In this document: positions 33,060 through 42,869 of the stretch, one piece after another | Numbering within the stretch: position 1 is the stretch's first letter | How the letters are laid out: every line of letters begins with the position of its first letter | Assembly (NCBI GenBank): GCA_029783825.1 | Contig: JAREIK010001332.1 | Span: forward strand, 1 to 64,000 | Direction of reading: 5' to 3' | From: Sapria himalayana | Lineage: Eukaryota > Streptophyta > Magnoliopsida > Malpighiales > Rafflesiaceae | Length of the DNA: 64,000 nucleotides | Notes under the pieces: model-generated | What the model was told of the DNA's origin: nothing | Seen by the model: the letters and a program-made list of their open reading frames with translations, nothing else | Databases searched by the model: none | Position numbers and translations under genes: made by a program

Positions 33060-34100
33060 TAATTTATTGCACTAACTTGAAATTAAATGGAAAAAGATAT
33101 AATATCAATAATATGTAAGCACATAGCATGAGAGTGTTTATTGGTCAGACTCATATAATACAAATAAGGCTCATAACTATATGTGCTAGCCTCTCCAAAA
33201 AAAACCTTGCAGATGAGGCTAGCACAAAATTCCCTACTAATTATGAAGATGATTTCATATGAGAATTATTTCTAGGCTGTTATTGATTTTGTCTATGTGT
33301 AGCAAAACATGATGAGAATCTTTTTCAGGTTTTAATTTTTTTTTATTATGGTTTTGTTCTTTACTTTTCTAATTAACCTAATAATGAATATTTGTAGGAT
33401 AAATGATGTGCGACGCATGGAAAAATTCTGATTCAAAGAATTCAAACATTGCCACGGTCCTTCTAATGCATGGGTCCCATATTTACCGATTTTAGCTTGA
33501 TCAAAAGGAGGCCTAGCTTCTATTATCTACATCATTCCTAAAACATTTTTTTACACTCTCTTTCTCTCTAAATTTCATTGCTAGACATCTTTTAGATTTT
33601 TGTTGAAGCTGTATGACAATAAACTTTAATTTGTGTTTGTTTATGTCTATAATAACTATTTTTATATATCTATGAATATGTTTGTTTGTCCCCAAATTTT
33701 TTGGGTAGAGTTTTAGCCTATTAAAGGTATGTAAAAGCCTTGAATGGGCCTCCATGGTGATGGGAACAACACCTTAGCTTCTAAAGCTGTGAGATGAACC
33801 AAAAAATTAATATCACACAAATGTAGGTTTTTCTTAACACTCTTATTTTGTGTAGATATGCATCATCCCAGTTCAGATCTATGACTGCTTGTTATCAGTT
33901 GTTGGTTTGTGAATGTAGTATGTTATCCTCCATGTGCTAGTGTAACAATGTTCTTTATCTACGTGGAGTACTAGAAGAAAAAGAATGAAAAATGCTGACC
34001 ATGCCTGAGAGACCTACATGAGTGTTTTTTAAGTCCTATATCATTTTTTTCAGTTGTCTTTGATGATATGTGTATTTGCATTAAAGTACAAGTGTGTGTG
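33060..34100. other. Inner CACTA interior, no gene recognised
   Basis: Less AT-rich than its surroundings, with a TATTATGG/TTTAG-type texture and a possible AAATGATGTGCGACGC segment near 33400. No frame with a domain signal on either strand. Confidence 0.45.
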
Positions 34101-34109
34101 TCATCTAGG

Positions 34110-34490
34110 GCTATGTGATTATATATACGTACATATAATACTGTAATATATATGCACATATATACTTGGCATAAATGTACGTATATATTGAATATTTATC
34201 TAGGTATATACTAAGTATATAAGTATGTATATACCGAGTATATATGTCTGAATATACTGAGTATACTTGTACGTATATACTTAGTATATACATACATATA
34301 TACTATAGTATATACGTATGTATATACTCGGTATATACATACTTTATACTGTAGTATATACATACAATATACTCGGTATATCCGTACTTTTAAACTGTAG
34401 TATATACATACATATATACTGAATATATACATAAGTGGGGACATATATTTATTTGTAGACATGTATATATGGTCATACGTACATACCTAT
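34110..34490. repeat. TATACTGAGTATA palindromic repeat block
   Basis: Imperfect repeats of ACGTATATACTNAGTATATACATAC, about 35-40 bp per unit, each containing the near-palindrome TATACTNAGTATA. A related block lies at 35230-35480. The overlapping Tyr/Ile-rich frames on the minus strand are artefacts of this repeat. Confidence 0.75.
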
Positions 34491-34741
34491 TTACACACAG
34501 ACACACTTTTGAATATATCATTGCTTGGATTGGTCTGGTCATCATCGTGCATTGCTCACTGATGTAGGTAATAAATGCAATGGATATTAGACTTTTCCTA
34601 AAGCTTTGGGAAGATATTTCTACTCCAGGCCAGCCATGTAGATTGAGGTTTGTCTTAAAAATCATAGTAATTATATTGATATGCAATTATCATGTGGTAC
34701 AAAGCGAACATATGAGTAAATAAGTTTTTATGTTCTAGATT

Positions 34742-35246
34742 CTACAATGATTGGTTCTAATTGCACTAGGCCTTAGAATGATGATGATGATGCTCGTGTA
34801 ATGTCGTGTAATTCTGGTCTTGGAGGAATATCAGATCCTATTTTGGGAGAAGTAGCTCGCCGCCTCGTCAAAAATTTGCTAAATCTCAAGTTCATCAGTC
34901 AAACATCATCGACCACCGTACTTTTATTATCAATAGTGGAAACGGCGGCAACGGCGGTAGACCAGGCAGTGGCAGTAGTGGTGGTAGTGACGAAAGTGGA
35001 GGCAGTGGTGGTAGGGGTGCCAGCAACAGTAGCAGCAAAAACAGCATACCGACTACAATGGTGGCATCAGCGGTGGCAGTCATGTTAGTTGTGGCAGTGG
35101 CAGCGGCAGTGGCAGCGGCAGTGGCAGTGGAAGCGACAATGGCAGTGGCAGTGGTAGTGGCAATGGCAGTGGAAGTAGTGGTAGGAGAAATAGTGGTAGC
35201 GGGAGCAAGAGCAACAACAACAAATGCTATATATACGTATGTATAA
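34742..35246 (+). pseudogene. Broken Gly/Ser-rich reading frame inside the inner CACTA
   Basis: From 34812 one frame reads S-W-R-N-I-R-S-Y-F-G-R-S-S-S-P-P-R-Q-K, then F-I-I-N-S-G-N-G-G-N-G-G-R-P-G-S-G-S-S-G-G. Near 35050 the Gly/Ser reading moves by one frame and continues G-S-G-S-G-S-D-N-G-S-G-S to about 35215. Read in the first frame the second half is Ala/Val. A possible acceptor, TTTTTATGTTCTAG, lies just upstream (34737). Composition is far more GC-rich than its neighbours. It could be a captured host exon coding for a glycine-rich tail, or an expanded GGC-AGT repeat; I do not recognise a family. Confidence 0.45.
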
Positions 35247-35480
35247 AGTCAGTATATATGTACAATCAATGCTACAATAATTTATGTACTTATATACTAA
35301 ATATATTTTTACTCAGTATATATATATATATACACATATTACTACAGTTTTTCTATACATATACTACAGTAATATATGTACACATGAAATGCTAGTATAT
35401 ATTTACAAATATGCTGCAATAATATATGTACGCGTGAAATACTAGTATATATTTACATATATGCTACAGTATTATATATT
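35230..35480. repeat. Second TATAC/ACAGTAATATATGTAC repeat block
   Basis: Repeats of CTACAGTAATATATGTACNNGTGAAATNCTAGTATATATTTAC type, two clear units at 35350-35460. 35481-35930 beyond it is AT-rich without recognised content. Confidence 0.65.
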
Positions 35481-35934
35481 TATCAAAATATAATTTTTTT
35501 TATTTTAATTTCACTGACTAGTTTAAATTTCCTACATATATGATACCGCATTGTTCCCCATATAAAGCATATACAAGTGATAAGATTTTTCACTAGACAT
35601 GATGTTCCGTGACTCGAACAGCTTTGTCATAGTAGATAAATGCTGGTCTGAGAAGCATAGAGAGAGAACGCAATGTCAATAAATGGATAGATTTTACATT
35701 ATGCACTATCGGCATATATATTGATGAATAAGATGTTATAAAATTTTATTTTTTTTATTTTAATTATGTAAAATTTTGAATTAGAATAAGTTATTAAATG
35801 ATTTTATTTTTTGTTTATTATAAATTATCATTTATAGTTTCTTTTTTATTCAATTTGATATAAAAATATTAAATTATTTAATTAAAAAATTTTTAAATTA
35901 ATTAAATTATGATATTTGTTTTGAAATTAAGATA

Positions 35935-36400
35935 GCTATGGAAAATTCGGTAGCTAATTTAACACTTTTTCCCTAGCTAATTTAGCAAATTTTCCCTAGC
36001 TAAATTAGCTAGGGAAAATTCCCTAGCTAATTTAGCTAGGGATTTCTTTATTTTAGCAAGAGATTTTTCCGTCGCTAAATTTATTTAGCTAGGGACTATT
36101 TCTGTCACTAATATTTAGCGATGAGCACTTTAGCTTGAGAAATGTATCATCATTATATCAGTTTAGTGATAATAAATCTCATTTAGCTTGCTATATTAGC
36201 TAGGGAAAATATTTTTTAGCTAGAATTTTTAGTCACTAAATTTTTAGCTAGGGACACTTTCCCTCGCTAAATTTTAGGGACGAGCACTTAAGATAGGGAA
36301 CTGATTCATTGTTAATCCGTTACTATATCCTATTTAATGACAAAAAATGTCCATTTAGCTATGAAATTGTCCCTAGCTATATGGGAATTTACTTGTAGTG
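35935..36400. repeat. Right subterminal repeats of the inner CACTA
   Basis: Built from TTTCCCTAGCTAATTTAGC and TAGCTAGGGA in both orientations plus GTCGCTAAATTTATTTAGC. Contains a hairpin with arms TTTTCCCTAGCT (35990-36001) and AGCTAGGGAAAA (36007-36018) around AAATT. Motifs correspond to those at 9639-10490 in inverse orientation. Confidence 0.8.
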
Positions 36401-36840
36401 GTCGGTTCTTCGAAATCATCATTCTACTAGCAAAGACGACCAGGCTATGAAGCTAAATTTTGAAGACGAGTTATGAATTTGTTCTCGAAGATGGATGAAT
36501 TTCAGGACACGATGCAAAATTTGATATTGTTTAAGTTGGCTGATACTGAGAGATACATGATCAAGTATGAGGATGATAAGATTAGATTTGTTTGCATTTT
36601 GACTGAGTTACAAAAAAGTTTTAGGAAGGAGCATAGTAGTTCAACCCTGATCATCTACCTCGGATTATTTGGCATAATGCTCCAGCTATAGCATCTACTC
36701 CATCACCTACAAGCAGCACCTAAAGCAACCACATCAGGACAATTAATAGCAGACAGCTCTACCCTAGTACCATACATCTCTCCGTGTGGCCCAAAAATGT
36801 CACAACATAATGATAATGAAACTAGGTTGGATGATTGAGT
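36401..36840 (+). pseudogene. Second CACTA gene, Transposase_24-like, 3' part
   Basis: Continuation of the gene split by the inner CACTA. In the frame that joins across the insertion it begins with a G-S-S-K-S-S-F-Y block, fitting the Y-G-x-G-S core. 36473-36691 then gives a helical, charged stretch (M-D-E-F-Q-D-T-M ... E-R-Y-M-I-K-Y-E-D-D-K), as in the coiled-coil tail of these proteins. No domain beyond this. The gene ends near 36838 (TGA). Confidence 0.6.
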
Positions 36841-37079
36841 ATATTACACATTTTTTTCAATGTTTTAAACTTTGATTTTGGATTTAATTGTTTTATTTTC
36901 TCTTGATGTTATTTATATATATATGTAGTATATATAGTTGTTTCCTGGAGTTAATTGGATTTTTTTGTCGTATTATTTGTAATTGTTTTTGTAGTAATTG
37001 CATTAAAATTGGAAGTGAAATCAATGTTTTTTTATTGGTATGTGGTGTAGCTTCTACAGAAACTATAGAAAAGATGCTA

Positions 37080-37626
37080 AAAAAATTTCAATCAGTAATA
37101 ACCGACTGAATTGTGACCAAACCGACCAAAATTTTTCAATATCAATGGTCGATAAAAGGTAACCAAATGGTCGGTATTACTATTAGAGACCAATTACTGA
37201 CCAATGATTTTAAAAGAGTTTATCGATTTTTTGTCATAATTCTTTCAATTATTATTGACCATTTTGTGACCGTTTACTGACCTAATGCTTTGGTCGGAAA
37301 ATAGTTAGAATATAGTCAGTAAATTTTTGTTGCAAGATGGACTGCAAAAGGTCATTAATTGCCGACCATTTAGAGACCATGTACCGACGTAATGCATTCA
37401 GTTATAAAATGATCGGAATATAGTCAAATATTGTTTATCGGTAGATGATCGGTAATGGTCGGTAAATTACCGAGCGACTATTTTTCATCAGTAAAAAAAT
37501 TAGTCACGAGCAACATTGTGACCAATTATTTTGCTCGGTGTTTGGTCGCAAATTGGTATACTGACCAAAAAATATCGAATTAGCGACTAGATAATTGGTC
37601 AATAATTCGGTAAATTTTAGTAGTTG
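37080..37626. repeat. Right subterminal repeats and terminus of the outer CACTA
   Basis: Repeated ATGGTCGGTAAT / ACCGACCAA, TTACTGACCAA and GACCATTTNGTGACC words, a different set from the inner element's TAGCTAGGGA. Ends TTTTAGTAGTTG at about 37626, read as a degenerate CACTAC terminus. 36841-37080 is intronic or untranslated AT-rich sequence. The different motif set shows two distinct CACTA families are nested. Confidence 0.7.
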
Positions 37627-37989
37627 ATATTTTGCATCATAGAATGTCATTTTAACCACTTCTTTTAGCCTCGGCACCGCTGAAATGCTTGAAAACACTC
37701 AAATTGAGGTTTACCAAGTGAATAGTTGCCAATTAATGTATAGGAGAAAAGTTTAGAAAGCTTCACAAGTTCTACCTTTAAAAACTATAATGTAGGTTCT
37801 TTGTATTTCGTCAAATTTATCAGACATAATAGAACAGCTTCCTTCCCAATACTCGCAAACAATATATTATTGGTTAAGAGATCATTATTCTCCAATTTCA
37901 GATTAAAATGGAGCTTATCTTGATCAAAAATAGAGGTTTTCTCTCTAAAGTGCAACTTTCATTCTCTAAAATTGTAAGTTGCAGCTTTT
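37627..37989. other. Unassigned sequence between the outer CACTA and array A2
   Basis: Mixed composition, no domain or repeat recognised. It would be host flank of the outer CACTA if the terminus at 37626 is right. Confidence 0.4.
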
Positions 37990-39699
37990 TTTATAGAGAG
38001 TTCATTCTTATTCTTCTTATTCTACTAATTCTTCTTATTCTTTTTATTCTTCTTATTCTTCTTATTCTTTTTATTCTTCTTATTCTTCTTATTCTTCTTA
38101 TTCATCTTATTCTTCTTATTCATCTTATTCTTCTTATTTCTCTTATACTTCTTATTCCTCTTATACTTCGTATTCCTCTTATATTTCTTATTTCTCTTAT
38201 TCTTGTTATTCTTCTTATTCTTCTCATTCTTCTAATTTTTATAAAGCTTCTAATTTTTCTTATTCTTATAATTTTTATTATTCTTTTTCTTGATATTCTT
38301 GTTATTTTACTGATGAATCTCATTCATATTTTTCTACTTATTCTCCTTAATATTCATATTATTCTTATTCTTCTTATTTAAATTATTCTTTTTATATTAC
38401 TTATTCTTTTTATTCTTCGTATTCTACTTATATTATTATTATTCTTATTCATATTATTCTTTTTATATTACTTATTCTACTTATTTTTATTATTTTTATT
38501 ATTCTTCTTATTCTTCTTATTCTTCTTATCCTTCTTATTCTTCTTATACTTCTTATCCTTCTTATTCTTCTTATACTTCTTATTCTTCTTATTTTTCTTA
38601 TTCTTCTTATTTTTTTATTCTTCTTATTCTTTTTATTCTTCTTTTTCATCTTATTCTTATTATTATTCTTATTCTTTAATTCTTCTTGTACTTTTTAACC
38701 TTCTGATTTTTATTATTCTTTTTACTCTTATTATTGTTTAATTCTTCTTATTCTTATTTATTCTTCTTATTCTTATTAATTCTTCTTTTTTTTCTTTTTC
38801 TACATATTCTTCTTATTCTTCTTATTCTTATTTTTATTCTTATTCTTCTTATTCTTATTTTTATTCTTATTTTTATTCTTATTATTCTTCTTATTCTTAT
38901 TTTTATTCTTATTCTTATTATTCTTCATTTTTTTTATTTTTCTTATTCATCTTATTCTTTTTATATTGCTTAGTCTTCTTATTCTTCTTATTATACTTAT
39001 TCTTCTTATTGCTATATTCTTATAATTCTTCCTATTTTTCTTAGAAATCTTATTCTTCTTTTTTTTTCTTAATCTTCATATTATTATTATTATTATTCTT
39101 TTTATTATTATTCTTCATATTCTTCTTATTATGCTAATTATTCTTATTCTTCTTATTCTTTTTATTCTTCTTATTCTTCTTATTCTTTTTTTCTTCTTAT
39201 TCTTCTTATTTTTCATATTCTTCTTATATTTTTTATTCTTCAAATTCTTCTTATTCTTATTATTCTTATTATTTTTCTTACACTTCTTATTTTTGTATTC
39301 TTCTTATTCTTAGTATAATATTATTTCTTTTTTTTAATATTCTTTTTCTTCAATTTCTTCTTATTATTCTTATTCATGTTATTCTTCTTATATTATTTGA
39401 TTTTTTTATTATTCTTACACTTTTTATTTTTTATTATTCTTATTCTCATTATTATTCTTATTTTTCTTATTCTTATTATTATTGTTATTCTTTATATTCT
39501 TCTTATTAATCTTATTCTTCTAATTCATCCTATTCTTCTTATCTTAATTATTCTTCTAATTCTCCTTATTCTTGTTATTTTTTTATTTTTTTTTCTTTAT
39601 ATTCTTCTTATTCTTCATTTTTTATTCTTCTTATTTTTATTATACTTATTATTCTTTTTATTTTTCATATTCTTCTTATTCTTGCTATTCTTCTTATCC

Positions 39700-39738
<39 letters not shown>

Positions 39739-40448
39739 TTGTTATTCTTGTTATTCCTATTATTCTTATTATTCTTGTTATTCTTCTTATTCTTCTTTTT
39801 CTATATATTATTGATATTTTTTATTCTTTTATTTCTTATTATTATTCTTATTTTTCTTATGCTTCTTTATCTTCATATTCTTCTTTTTCTTCTTTATCTT
39901 TATATTTTCTTATTCTTCTTTTTTTTCTTATACTTCTTATTCTTCTTATTTTTATATTTATTCTTATTCTTTTTATTCTTCTTATTGTTCTTATTATTCT
40001 TTTTCTTATTATTCTTCTTATATGGTCATTCTTCTTATTCTTATTATTATTATTATTATTCTTCTTATTATTCTTATTATTCTTATTCTTCTTATTTTCT
40101 TATTCTAATTATTTATCTTATTCTTTATATTGTTCTTATTCTTCTTATTCTTTATATTGTTTTTATTCTTCTTTTTCTTCTTATTGTTCTTTTTGTACTT
40201 ATTTTTCTTATTCTTATTATTCTTCATATTCTTCTTATTCTTCATATTCTTCTAATTTTTAATATTTTCATTTTATTCTTATTATTCTTATAATTATTAT
40301 TATTATTATTATTCTTCTTATTTTTTTTATTCTAATTATTCTTCTTATTCTTTATATTATTATTATTCTTCTTATTCTTGTTATTATTCTTATTCTTATT
40401 ATTCTTTGTATTATTATTTTTTTTATTCTTCTTATTCTTCTTATTCTA

Positions 40449-40488
<40 letters not shown>

Positions 40489-40985
40489 TTGTTATTTTTT
40501 TTAGTTTTATTATTTTTTTATTATTCTTATTCTTCTTATTATTTTTATTTCTTTTTATTCTTCTTATTTTTTCTATTCTTCTTATTCTTTTTATTGTTAT
40601 AATTCTTTTTATTCTTTTTAATTTTCTTTTTTTATTATTCTTCTTATACTTTTTATTCTTCTAATTCCTTTTATTCTTCTTTATCTACATATTCTTCTTA
40701 TTCTTCTTATTCTACTTATTATTCATATTTTTTTTATTCTTCTTATTCTTCTAATTCTCTTATTCTTTTTATTCTCCACATTCTTCTTAATCTTTTTATT
40801 ATTCTTATTATTCTTATTCTTTATAAACTTCTTATTCTTTTTATTCTTCTTATTCTTCTTATTGTTCTTATTCTTCTTATTCTTTTCATTCTTCTCATTC
40901 TTCTTTTACTTCTTATTTTTTTTTCCTTCTTATTCTTCTATTCTTCGTATTCTTATTTTTTTTCTTATTGTCTTCATTCTATTTT
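37990..40985 (-). repeat. GAATAAGAA array A2 (reads TTCTTATTC on plus)
   Basis: Three kilobases of 9-bp units TTCTTATTC, cleanest near 38010-38130 and 38500-38600, with TTATTATTA and TTTTTATTC variants (pure (ATT)n near 39705-39735 and 40450-40485). The long Leu/Ile/Phe-rich frames (up to 305 codons at 39376-40293) are repeat translations. Its right edge meets TTTTCCCTTTTACACCATTT, the minus-strand form of the sequence just inside the LINE 3' end. Confidence 0.92.
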
Positions 40986-41697
40986 CCCTTTTACACCATT
41001 TCTTATAAAATTAGGTTTACTTTATTTGTAGCTTAACATATGAGCAACTTTGAACCATCTTCTATTTGCCTGGGTCTCTTTTTAGCCACTTCACCTAGCT
41101 ATTTCCTCGGCCACAATCCATTTATTATTTTACCTATCAGATCCTCTTCTTCCCCTTATTGTTTCCTACTTAATTTACCAAAAGGACTCCTTTTCAGGAA
41201 CACCTTCAGCCCATTTGTAGCAACCACCATCCTGCAGCAAACACAAGCGCAAGTCCTATATTCTAACCATTGCCCATTTGTCCCTTCCCCCAGAATTTAA
41301 TATTACAATCCACAACGCAACCTAGACTACTGATCATAAATAAGTTCTTGTGCCGGTCCTCTGCAACCTACCTTCTATCCCCCTTCTTCCACGCAGAAGT
41401 GCTCCTCCACCAATAGCTTAAAAACAGACACCTACCTTTCAACACACTTATAGACTTGACCATTTAGACTCCTTACTACCACACTTACCATACAGACTAT
41501 TTAATTACATAACTCCTTTTAGACCCATTCAACTTATAGACTCCTTGTACAGTAGCACCATACTACTGCATTACTACCATTCTACCATTACAGACTCCTT
41601 ATTGTACACCTTACTACCATACTTTATAACCAGCAGCAACATACTACTCAATAATACAGACTCCACTACTCAGTTGCTAAATCTTTCTTAGACACGG
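40986..41697 (-). mobile_element. LINE 3'-UTR fragment next to array A2
   Basis: Begins TTTTCCCTTTTACACC, matching (minus strand) GGTGTAAAAGGGAAAAGG at 46420 and its LINE-C counterpart at 27303. The hairpin and tail expected to its left are replaced by array A2. The interior has repeated TAGACTCCTTACTACCA-type words, shared with 42160-42320. Non-coding. Confidence 0.5.
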
Positions 41698-42860
41698 ATT
41701 AATTTTTTTTTTGTAAATGTTTGTTATTATTATTATTATCACCCTCTCTTTTGGCGGAGGAATACTATTTTTACAAACTACTTCTACTCTTAACCATTTT
41801 ACACCCATCTAACACCTTAATCCTAGAATAATTCAAATTAACACTAAACTTGATTATATATTAGACATAGGCCCTATTTTACTCCCGAATCTGCCTTGGA
41901 GCTTAAGACTTTTATTTGGGCTTTACCCTAGGTTTGGGTACTCTTCCGTGGACTTCTTAAATTCCAGCCTTATTCCATGCTCTTCTGTCGCTTTGGACGT
42001 GTTTCTTAAAATCCAGCTTTATAATTTTGGGCACTCTTCGGTCGTGTTTCTGCCCATTCGAAAACCCTTCTCGGTTTACTTATGCGTCAATCTTTGCCAT
42101 GATACGAGTTTCTGTTCTCTTTCGCCCTTCTTTCCAAGCAAATGAGTATATAGGTCGTGCTTATAGAAGCATTACCATACAGACTCCCGCAAGAAATTCA
42201 TTACAGACTCCCGTAAAACCAGACTCATTACCGTATAGACACGAACTTACCATAGACTACTCATTACAAGAGAAACACTTATTACCATCCAGAAACCTTA
42301 CCCACTCCCGTAGACTCATCACCGGCTTGATTTATAGCACCCAGATGTCATTGCTTTAGACATTGATGATTACCTGGACGCTACTAACTTAACTAAAAAA
42401 TTAAAACCACTGCCCTTTTCCCCATTTACCCCTACCCTTTATTCAATACTACCTGCACAATTCCCTAGTCCCTCCATGTTTTCAATACATAATATAAAAC
42501 AAAATACATGAGCAATAAAGTTAAATTCTTTCAGCTCCCTGCTTTCCTTTTACTTCCTCCAGTCTTTATTCTTCTAACATTTCTGAACACAAACCATCTG
42601 AGATTTCTTTGTGTAGTTGGCTCAGATCTTGCTCTTGTATTGCATAAACACAAAAACATTCTCTTGCACGGAAGGCTATTCCTCACCATATAGAAAAAAG
42701 CCATTGCAAATTTTTTTATAAGTTATTCCAACTTATTCCAACCTTACCAACTTAACCCACCATTACCCCAAGTAAATTCCCTTACTCAATATATCTCATA
42801 TCCTAGCCTTCTTGACCCTTATATAAGGAAAGGTGAATCTATTCTAGCTACTCAAAGTTA
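41698..42860 (-). mobile_element. LINE 3'-UTR fragment with intact tail
   Basis: Minus strand: hairpin CCTCCGCCAAAAGAGAGG (41743-41760), then GTGATAATAATAATAATAACAAAC and a poly(A) of about 11 (41703-41712). Upstream minus-strand text has GGGTGTAAAATGG as in the other copies. Interior 41770-42840 is non-coding 3' UTR with repeated CAGACTCCCGTA words. No RT or RNase H remains. It probably inserted into the neighbouring fragment 40986-41697. Confidence 0.65.
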
Positions 42861-42869
42861 TTCTTGAAG

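Larger units (their letters stand above)
9639..36400. mobile_element. Inner CACTA element, 26.8 kb, nested in the outer CACTA
   Basis: Begins CACTACAAGAAAAAG (9639) and ends TTTACTTGTAGTG (36400), whose reverse complement is CACTACAAGTAAA. Flanking triplets are ATC (9636-9638) and GTC (36401-36403), a 3-bp target duplication with one substitution. Both ends carry TAGCTAGGGA / GCGACGGATTTAGC subterminal repeats. Removing the element and one triplet rejoins the Transposase_24-like gene. I recognise no transposase of its own, so it is probably non-autonomous or stripped. Two LINEs and other insertions account for about 10.5 kb of its length. Confidence 0.85.
4150..37626 (+). mobile_element. Outer, older CACTA (En/Spm) element, interrupted by a nested CACTA
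   Basis: Coding order is that of plant CACTA elements: Transpos_assoc (4155-4370), TNP2 transposase (about 4390-6340), DUF4218 (6340-7250), DUF4216 (7470-7920), an acidic tail, then a second gene of Transposase_24 type (8230-9638, continued at 36401-36840). Subterminal repeats of the GGTCGGTAA/ACCGACC type fill 37080-37600. A degenerate terminus, TTTTAGTAGTTG, ends near 37626 (reverse complement CAACTACTAAAA, compare CACTAC). The left terminus is missing: LINE-A and array A1 occupy its place. Numerous stops and frameshifts show it is old. Confidence 0.8.

Noticed and set aside
39376..40293. A 305-codon open frame of Leu/Ile/Phe and similar long frames in the arrays (for example 3080-3508, 37908-38381, 44993-45580)
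   Set aside because: They are direct translations of the TTCTTATTC or GAATAAGAA unit in one of its frames; several frames are open on both strands at the same place.
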